Origin: Allantophomopsis cytisporea
Lineage: Eukaryota; Ascomycota; Leotiomycetes; Phacidiales; Phacidiaceae
Length of the DNA stretch: 64,000 nucleotides
Direction: 5' to 3'
Assembly: GCA_024752435.1 (NCBI GenBank)
Contig: CP103023.1
Location: forward strand, 1,488,001 to 1,552,000
Part shown: positions 57,392-64,000 of the stretch, one piece after another
Position numbering within the stretch: the first letter of the stretch is position 1
How the letters are laid out: each line of letters opens with the position of its first letter
Translations under genes and position numbers: made by a program
Notes under the pieces: model-generated
Told to the model about the DNA's origin: nothing
What the model saw: the letters and a program-made list of their open reading frames with translations, nothing else
Database searches by the model: none

Positions 57392-59071
57392 TCAATACAA
57401 GTCATGCATCCTCCTCTTCAAAGTCTGGGTAGAATTGGAGCTGGTTGTAGTGTTTCCAAGCACAGTTCCGTTCGTTGCCTGTGTAGCCCAAGCACTCTCC
57501 AAACCCCAGGCACTCACACTGACAACTACACCTTCGTTTAATCCGGAGGCTGCAATCTCTATTCTGTTCAGTGCCTGACTTGGGAAGAATGTACTCGTAG
57601 AGCTACTTCTGCCCTGATCCAGGAAGACCTCAATGATCGATCTATCAATAATACCCTCAAGATAGAAGGTTCCGTTAGAATTGATGATGTTTGGGGTGCT
57701 GAACTTGTCGGTAAAGAATGGGTTATCAAAGCCAGTAACACCTCCACGATTGATCCAGAATGGTGTATCACCACCGAAGAAGAAGCCACCCGATACTCTC
57801 TCGCCAGAGGAAGATGAGGAGAAAGTGAAATTGAGGGTCCCCATGGCTACAGTATTGTTAGGGATGTTGGAAACATTGCATTGAAAGTAAACAGCTCCAC
57901 TTGAGACGGAGGAGTAATCTACAAAGACAGTGCCGTTTCCGAGAGATGAATTGCTTGCGAGGATACTGTCATTTGAGTACAACGGACTAAGGTCATAAGG
58001 TTGCTGGAAGAGATCGTAACCAATGCGAGTAACGTTAGCGAGGTGCAGCTTTCGGGGTAGACTCATTGCTGAACGCCAGCCTTCAAGTGGTCCAGTCGGT
58101 ACGACCTGACTGTACTCCCAGTTTGATGCCCAAGCAATGAACACTGGGTCGTCACCATCCGGAGTACCATAGAAGAATTGACCAGCATAATTGTCCTTTC
58201 CAAAGTCACTGATGCGTGCAGCATTATCGACAGGAGTGAAGTGAGTTCCATTGAAGGATCCGGGGAAGTATTGAGTGATCGAGCCTCCTTGAGGTGCTCC
58301 TGGGTTGTTACTGATAATAAGAAGGTACATGAGCTCATCACTACCCTCCATTGGAATAGTGACAAGATTTGGGCACTCATATTGAAGTCCAAGTAGCCCA
58401 TGGTGAGAGAAGTTGGATGCGTGAGTCCAGTTGAGCAAGTTTGGCGAAGTGTAAATTCCAATAGTGAAGTCTTGGGCGTAAGCTACAACCATTACCCAAT
58501 GGTCTTCATACCAGATGACCTTTGGATCACGGAATTGCGTGGAGTTGATAGAGATGACTGGGTTGCCAGAATACTTTGTGAAGGTGTAACCGCCGTCAGT
58601 CGAATAGGCGACCTCTTGTGTCTCCTCTTTAGGAGTGTTCAGGGTATAGATAGCAACTACACCATTCGTTTGGTCTGGGAAAAAGCCTGAAGTATTGTTG
58701 ACATCGACGACAGCAGATCCGGTGAATATGCCTTCGTCACTATTGCCAGGGTATATAGCAATTGCCTGATTCTCCCAATGGTATAAGTCCCGAGAGGTAG
58801 CATGTCCCCAATGCTGATTTCCAGCAACGATGCCTGTAGGGTTGTACTGGTAGTAGAGATGCCATGTCCCATTGGCATCGACAAACATACCATTGGGATC
58901 ATTCATGAATCCATCAGGTGGTGAGTAATGAATCTGAGGTCTTAGAGCACCAGTATATACACCTGGGACCGGCTCACCGGTAACCACAGGCTCAAGAACA
59001 AGAGAAGCCAAAGTCTGAGAGGTAGCTAGCCCGGCCAGTGAGGCCACCGAGATAATAGAAGTCCAAAACAT
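57392..59071 (-). CDS. secreted beta-fructofuranosidase (invertase, GH32)
   Basis: Single frame; Met at 59071 is preferred over the upstream Met at 59119 because it starts directly with a signal peptide (MFWTSIISVASLAGLATSQ), giving 559 aa. The nucleophile motif is PDGFMNDPNGMF (Asp58), the transition-state motif is TQFRDPKVIWY, and the acid-base motif is LQYECPNLV, which is the GH32 catalytic triad. A five-bladed propeller and a C-terminal beta-sandwich are complete, with many N-glycosylation sequons. The Cys in ECP is typical of enzymes acting on sucrose or fructans. It hydrolyses extracellular sucrose, an obvious role for a plant-associated fungus. No intron was found. Confidence 0.94.
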   Translation of the reverse strand: MFWTSIISVASLAGLATSQTLASLVLEPVVTGEPVPGVYTGALRPQIHYSPPDGFMNDPNGMFVDANGTWHLYYQYNPTGIVAGNQHWGHATSRDLYHWENQAIAIYPGNSDEGIFTGSAVVDVNNTSGFFPDQTNGVVAIYTLNTPKEETQEVAYSTDGGYTFTKYSGNPVISINSTQFRDPKVIWYEDHWVMVVAYAQDFTIGIYTSPNLLNWTHASNFSHHGLLGLQYECPNLVTIPMEGSDELMYLLIISNNPGAPQGGSITQYFPGSFNGTHFTPVDNAARISDFGKDNYAGQFFYGTPDGDDPVFIAWASNWEYSQVVPTGPLEGWRSAMSLPRKLHLANVTRIGYDLFQQPYDLSPLYSNDSILASNSSLGNGTVFVDYSSVSSGAVYFQCNVSNIPNNTVAMGTLNFTFSSSSSGERVSGGFFFGGDTPFWINRGGVTGFDNPFFTDKFSTPNIINSNGTFYLEGIIDRSIIEVFLDQGRSSSTSTFFPSQALNRIEIAASGLNEGVVVSVSAWGLESAWATQATNGTVLGNTTTSSNSTQTLKRRMHDLY

Positions 59072-60073
59072 TATAAGAACAACAGAATGGAGCTCTTGCA
59101 ATGAGAATGAGGGAAGCACGAACTTGACATTTCAACTTTTGTATTGATACTTACGAGTATTTATACTTACTCTGTAGGATGCGCCAATACATGCCAATTT
59201 CTCCAAGTAGATCCGTTAAGTTGGTTTTCTGGGGTATTCTGCTTGGTACCACCGAATAAAGCTGCATAAATCAAGTCTAATATGTGATGCAATCCAGATT
59301 GTGGGGTAACGGGCCGTCTTCGAGGTGAACGTGGGGTTAAAGGTGAGAGGAGTTTGAGCGAGGAAAGCAGCGGCGCGGCTTCCACTATTTGAGTTGCTAG
59401 CAGAGTCATCACTTGACTGACAAAACGTAGGCGAGAAGGTACCAGAGCTTGTCAAGCTGCCTCCACCATTTGTAAACAAATTCTTGCGGCGCTGATTGGG
59501 CTCTTGAGAGCTCGTACTTTGGTCCGGTTTCCTTGGTGCGATTCAGAAGAGAAACGTTTGCGCCATCATCTCGCCAAGAGGCTTTGACACCATCATCATC
59601 ACTCCCTGGAGCGTCTTAACTTTAAGACAGTGTCATCGTGGCATTACGAGATCCTCCGTAGTCGCACAAACTTCAAGGATTATCTCTATGACCAAAGAAG
59701 CCCCCAAGAAAATCCGGTATGGTGGTCGTTTTGTCAAGGATCATGGGACACGCCTAAACTGCAGGAAATACCTCAAATTATTGAGCTGTTGCGGCAATTT
59801 GGGCGAGTAATTAATGTAGGCAATCAATTGGTGCACAAATTATTGTTTGTCCTTCCAAACTTAAGATTATTTCGTCATAGAAATTCGGTCGCTCATCCGA
59901 GCATAGAGCGGAATAGACGCGCTAAAGCTCCAGAACCCTGAGGAACGCGTTCGGCGCGTCTCCCCAGATCTCCGCATATGTACCTGTGAATAATGAAGCT
60001 CGCAGATAGTCCCGCAATTTACAAGATGAGTACATAGTCTCGCCAATTTTCGGACTCTCAAACATCGACAACA
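59072..60073. promoter_or_regulatory. divergent intergenic between invertase and FTA1
   Basis: 1.0 kb between divergent starts, holding both promoters. Overlapping open frames on both strands between 59167 and 59941 are longer and less biased than elsewhere. I could not build a gene from them; see findings. Confidence 0.4.
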
Positions 60074-61105
60074 ATGGCGCCCGAGACATCATCCATATAC
60101 CCCCTTTACAACACAACGTTTACTCTCCACCGCGTCTCTCCCATCTACACCGGCACCACCAACCTCACAAACTCCGCACTATCCGTACATGCCCGCCATC
60201 TTCATGATATCCTCCGGGGAGAATCCCTTCGCGGTGTGAGAGTCGGTCTTGGGAGCAACTCGGAAGATAACCTCGCGCGCGTCGGAGCGCTGCAGAGAGT
60301 GCACTGGCGAATCCTTGCGACAGAAAGCGAATTTAACCCGGAAGAGACATTGGGTGATGACGAAACTGTTGTGGAGATAACAGAGCAATCAGGGAACGTG
60401 CTGGACATCGTTTATGAAAAGGCAGAATATAGAGCCATATTACTAAGCGGCGGGAAGGAAAAGGAAGATGGGGTGGACGAAGGCTTCACAAAACTACCCC
60501 TCTTGCTCACTCGCATGCCTGGACCTCTTCGCGAGACGGTTCTAGACTTCTTAACTACTACGTTTGATGTGAGAATTTCGACGTTCAAGTTATCGTCAGA
60601 TTTTATGACAGGGAATCTCGAGAAATATCTAGCCACTTTGTTGCAGGCTGCCAATATGGACGAGGCGATGACTTCTACTCTTGCGACCAAGATGCTGAGA
60701 CAGACTATCAAGGACTTGCTCATTACGGTGACATTTGCAGGGGGTGTGGCCCTGAAGAGCATGGATATCTTGATCAGCAAAGATGATCTCTACCGCATGA
60801 TTACTCGAGGAAACAAATTGCAGCAAGCACGTCGCGGTCAAGAACAAGAACATGCCATGTTAGTAGCGCTAAAGCACTACATTCAAGGAAACATGGCTCT
60901 TGACATAGGTCATGAAAATGTCAAAGTGTCGAGGATTGCATGTGCAGCTTTCGTGCTTGGTTCAGAAGGAAAGATGAAGCTATTTCCACCGCAACTGACA
61001 TCAACAGAGCCATTGGAGGATAGCACACATGCTCAAACTACGAACGCTTTAGTAATGAGACTCGTGGCTGCAGCGAGTTTGAAGGAGGTTGTTTCAGCTG
61101 GTTGA
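60074..61105 (+). CDS. FTA1: inner-kinetochore protein Fta1/CENP-L
   Basis: Uninterrupted frame of 343 aa. The N-terminal YNTTFTLHRVSPIYTGTTN and the block SVHARHLHDILRGESLRGVRVGL match the Sim4/Fta1 (CENP-L, yeast Iml3) family, as does WRIL in the following strand. A central region PLLLTRMPGPLRETVLDFLTTTFDVRISTFKL and the C-terminal ALDIGHENVKVSRIACAAFVLG complete the fold. CENP-L pairs with CENP-N/Chl4 in the constitutive centromere-associated network. No membrane or signal sequence is present, consistent with a nuclear protein. It is read toward CDS1 (convergent, 388 bp apart). The assignment rests on recalled motif similarity. Confidence 0.82.
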   Translation: MAPETSSIYPLYNTTFTLHRVSPIYTGTTNLTNSALSVHARHLHDILRGESLRGVRVGLGSNSEDNLARVGALQRVHWRILATESEFNPEETLGDDETVVEITEQSGNVLDIVYEKAEYRAILLSGGKEKEDGVDEGFTKLPLLLTRMPGPLRETVLDFLTTTFDVRISTFKLSSDFMTGNLEKYLATLLQAANMDEAMTSTLATKMLRQTIKDLLITVTFAGGVALKSMDILISKDDLYRMITRGNKLQQARRGQEQEHAMLVALKHYIQGNMALDIGHENVKVSRIACAAFVLGSEGKMKLFPPQLTSTEPLEDSTHAQTTNALVMRLVAAASLKEVVSAG

Positions 61106-61493
61106 AAAATGTTTTGCGCTGCTGAAGATAGTAATGTGAGATGGAAAAGTGTAAAGTTTGGCAGATTGACCCAGGCTAGAACGACGGTAATGCCGAGGTA
61201 AACAACAATTATGTGGGTGAACAGAAATTTGTTGGAAGATCAGGAACACTATCAGAGTAGCCAAGGAATCAAGGCCCACAGGGTGGGTAAGAGCATATGG
61301 CAGCCTTCAGACGCAAGGAAGCGAACGAATTCAGCCTTGACACTTGGCAAAAACTTCATTGGTTATGGGGTGACTGGATCATAAAAGTGCTTTTGTGATT
61401 GGTTTAGACCAAAATTAAGGGTATTTTGTACATAAGAATCCAGTTATTACAAGCTTATTTGTAAATCATCATCCTTCACACGAGAATTTTTCT
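61106..61493. terminator. convergent 3' flanks of FTA1 and CDS1
   Basis: 388 bp between two converging stop codons. It should contain both polyadenylation regions; no gene or repeat is seen. Confidence 0.45.
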
Positions 61494-63061
61494 TCATCTC
61501 TTCGTCACCGCATTGAAACAATCCAGAATCTAAGAATTATGAGTAAATGTGTTAGCCGGTGGAAAGATGACATACCGTATCTGGAATGACGCCCTGGTTG
61601 TGGAGATGCTTGCTGATACCCTTCACAAGCTCAATTTGCTCATCTGGAGTGAGACCGGTGATCGCGGTCTCAATAACACCCCCCAATGACACCTTGTACA
61701 CTGCAATGAAGCTGTGATAGTACATGTATGCGAAGAAACCCATGATGAACTGACAGTCCATACGATCAGTCATACCACCATGTCCTGGGATAGAATCACC
61801 AAAGTCCTTGATCTTGAATGTGCGCTTGAGTCCTGAAGCAAAAAATCCTCCAAATGGCGCAATGAGAGACGCAAAGGTTGCGAATACTAGAATGTGGAAT
61901 TGCATTGGGGCAATAGAAACTGTCTTGGCGAACGGGAACCAGATTGGGAGCTCATAAGTGTGAGGGAAGAAGACAGGGTTCGGGCTGCACTGAAGACCGC
62001 TGTAAATGTTTGCACCAAGATCCTACATGGCATATTAATAATGGATGAACCGACAGGGAGAACATTACTCACATTAACAGGGCAGATGAAGTACTTGTAG
62101 CGCATCAAGACGTTGGTCATACCAATGCCGAAAATAACAGTCAAGACCCAGGCACCAACGAAACCCTCAACCGTCTTCTTTGGAGAAAGCTTAATAAGTT
62201 GTGTTCGGCCAAAGGTGATTCCACAGATGTATGCGAAGATATCGTTACAAATGACCAGGGAAACCGGGAGGAAAAACCAGATCATGCCCTCAAAAACGTT
62301 GTTCATGATGAAATGTGCTTGCACAACAATGAGGTATAGTGCCATATGCGTCCAGGCAAATTGGGTGAATTGAAAGCGATAGTGTCCAGCTTGCAACGAA
62401 GCCACGAAGAACACAAATCCTGGGATAGGGGTAAGCCAATGTAAAGTCAGAAGTCTGCTCGGGATTCTAATTACCAGTTGTGTAAAGCATGAAACTGATG
62501 AACCTATGGTGAGTTGCGAAAGGCAAAAGGACCTTGTCCACGAGAACAATGTGCTTGAAGTAGTAGATAACGCTCTCTCCATAAAGGAAGTACATAGTCG
62601 TAGCCAGCCAATACCAGTTCAAAGACTTGGTGAAGCGCAGTCTGCGCGCACGGCTGGGAACATTGGCAATTGCGATGACCTCTTTAAAAGAGATTATTTG
62701 CACAGCAGTCACGATAGCGATGATGTAGAGATGTCCCATGAACATTGCCCCGAAGAAAGCTCCAATCATGACAAAAGTCCATATCGCTCGTGTAATGAAA
62801 GTCTGCTTCTTCTTTTCGTATTCAGTGACTGGCTTGTCCTGGAGCTAAAGGAAAGGGGGATTATCAGCAAGAATAACATATAGTACTCGAGGATATACCA
62901 ACGTCTAATGCGATATCTGTGCCGTCGTTGGGCTTCGCAGGTGAACCAGGTTCTGATGCCCCTTCACTGATGTCTGAGAAACTGCTCCTTCGTCCACCAT
63001 CCATGCTCGTGCTATGGCCATTACGATGGCTGAACTTGATGTTGCGGCGTGGCTTTGCCAT
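61494..63061 (-). CDS. CDS1: phosphatidate cytidylyltransferase (CDP-diacylglycerol synthase)
   Basis: Five exons, complement(61494-61529, 61576-62022, 62073-62419, 62475-62844, 62903-63061), sum to 1359 nt, 452 aa. The family signature SGLKRTFKIKDFGDSIPGHGG plus MTDRMD lies at about residues 355-381. Eight or so membrane helices precede and follow it (for example YIIAIVTAVQIISF, WYWLATTMYFLYG, VFFVASLQAGHYRF). A charged cytosolic N-terminus (MAKPRRNIKFSHRNGHS) is typical of the yeast Cds1 type. It makes CDP-diacylglycerol from phosphatidate and CTP in the ER, the precursor of phosphatidylinositol and phosphatidylserine. The last exon encodes only eleven residues (ILDCFNAVTKR). Introns use GTTGGT, GTAATT, GTGAGT and GTATGT donors. 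An upstream in-frame Met exists at 63091, but MAKPRR is the common start. Confidence 0.95.
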
Positions 63062-63750
63062 GTTGAACCGCTTCAATGCCTTGCGCAACAATAAATTGGT
63101 CGGGACTTTCTAGATCAACAGACGCCCAGTTTTCTGAAGTATCGTCGAGAACCGTTTCCCTCGTCTTACCAGTATACACGGGAAATAGAGACGCTTTAGT
63201 GAGACTTCCAAAGGAGTGCTGTTGTTGGTCTTGAATTTGTGGGATGAGTTGTAAATACAACGTTGTCGTTTGGGCACTTTTCGCGGGATCACGTAGCTTA
63301 GATTTGCTTGGCTGGCTTGAGCTTGGTTTGATGCGCAGATACGTCAGCCGTCCTTCTGCCTCCTTATGCTTGCTTGTGACGATGCCTTACTACTGAGGTC
63401 ACCTACCATATCACAGCAAACAAATGAGCGTACTTATGATTGATTAGTGAATTGTTCAATTCGTCTATTTGTATCAATGACAAACATTTATACTCTCTAC
63501 CTTACCAGATATGTTGCAGTTTTATCATCCCATATTCATGTCTTCCTCGGCCCATTTAGAGACTGCCTAACCAGACACGGTGCCTCAAAGGCGGTAAATG
63601 CCGGCATAATCAGCTCATATCGCGGCTTCTAGATGGTATCTTGTAAACGCGCTTTGTCTTGTAGGATTCGCGTTCACAGTTTTCTTCAAAAAGCAATGAT
63701 AAACAACTCTCTACAAGAAAATCAGTGCTACCGTGAAGGAGGAGGACATC
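63062..63750. promoter_or_regulatory. divergent intergenic between CDS1 and the right-edge gene
   Basis: 689 bp with both promoters expected. Short frames only; no repeat. Confidence 0.5.
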
Positions 63751-64000
63751 ATGGCGCATGATTTCTCAGATGATGACTTTGATGATTTGCCTCTCAACAC
63801 TCTAGATGAATTAGAGAGCGATGCGATTCAATTTACCCAGCGCCAACAAACAGTCCACGCACTTTCTTCGGATTACGGCGATGATCTTGACAACGAAACA
63901 TTCGATGATGCGACTATCGTCGACGTTGCGAAAAAAGAACCAATTCCGATTGTACAGCCTTCGACACTTGAAAGGCCAGCACCAACAGCAAATGAGGGGT
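63751..64000 (+). CDS. N-terminus of a Rad26/ATRIP-like checkpoint protein (partial)
   Basis: The frame opens at ATG 63751 and is still open at the window end. The first residues, MAHDFSDDDFDDLPLNTLDE, continue with LESDAIQFTQRQ and an acidic, Gln- and Ser-rich stretch. This acidic start with a D-x-L-x-x-N-x-L-x-E-L-E pattern resembles fungal Rad26/UvsD/ATRIP proteins, which partner the ATR kinase in the DNA-damage checkpoint. The diagnostic coiled coil and helical repeats lie outside the window, so the assignment is tentative; an unrelated acidic nuclear protein is possible. Confidence 0.55.
   Translation, partial: MAHDFSDDDFDDLPLNTLDELESDAIQFTQRQQTVHALSSDYGDDLDNETFDDATIVDVAKKEPIPIVQPSTLERPAPTANEG

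Noticed and set aside
59072..59119. upstream Met at 59119 as invertase start
   Set aside because: It adds 16 residues before an otherwise ideal signal peptide that begins at Met 59071.

Overview
The window is nuclear DNA of a filamentous ascomycete (Pezizomycotina, most probably a Leotiomycete of the Botrytis/Sclerotinia type). Protein-coding genes are interrupted by short introns (38 to about 225 nt) with GTANGT-type donors, CTNAC/CTGAT-like branch sites and YAG acceptors. Typical fungal families are present: Lsb5, Tim17, Med7, Fta1/CENP-L, a DUF1752/DUF3295 regulator, a secreted quercetinase, a heme peroxygenase and a GH32 invertase. The genus is an inference from overall similarity; the division-level call is solid.

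Layout. (1) 1-31.4 kb is gene-poor. It holds a CHY zinc-finger gene (minus, 1235-3492) and one DUF1752/DUF3295 (AreA/Mks1-like) regulator gene (minus, 11716-13677). The regulator lies between gene-free stretches of about 8.2 kb and 17.7 kb. These are rich in microsatellites, G-runs and short motifs but are not AT-rich, so they do not look like RIP-degraded transposons. (2) 31.4-44.7 kb is a normally dense housekeeping segment: a conserved fungal hypothetical, the endocytic adaptor LSB5, a 117-aa conserved small protein, a PNPOx-FNR flavin oxidoreductase, TIM17, a small cysteine-rich CaaX protein and a secreted quercetin 2,3-dioxygenase. (3) 44.7-47.2 kb is a repeat-structured spacer ending in a minisatellite that touches the MED7 stop codon. 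(4) 47.2-64 kb contains MED7, a PAP2 lipid phosphatase, a membrane-anchored coiled-coil protein, a secreted heme-thiolate peroxygenase, a ubiquitin C-terminal hydrolase, a secreted invertase, the kinetochore protein FTA1, CDP-DAG synthase CDS1, and the start of a gene that resembles the checkpoint protein Rad26/ATRIP.

How the genes relate. There is no obvious biosynthetic cluster or operon-like unit. The neighbourhood mixes membrane-lipid metabolism (PAP2 phosphatase, CDS1), core nuclear functions (MED7, FTA1, possible Rad26), trafficking (LSB5, TIM17) and secreted enzymes acting on plant material (quercetinase, peroxygenase, invertase). The secreted enzymes fit a plant-associated or saprotrophic lifestyle. 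Splice structures were resolved by hand for most multi-exon genes, and in each case the exon lengths sum to a whole number of codons.

Most interesting leads: the 57-codon CaaX/cysteine-rich gene at 42985; the MITE-like palindromic element at 56709-57003; the exact 88-bp tandem duplication at 55261-55436; the minisatellite forming the MED7 3' flank; the UCH with Glu where the catalytic Asp is expected; the G-run cluster at 16.55-16.9 kb; and the large non-AT-rich desert around the DUF1752/DUF3295 gene.
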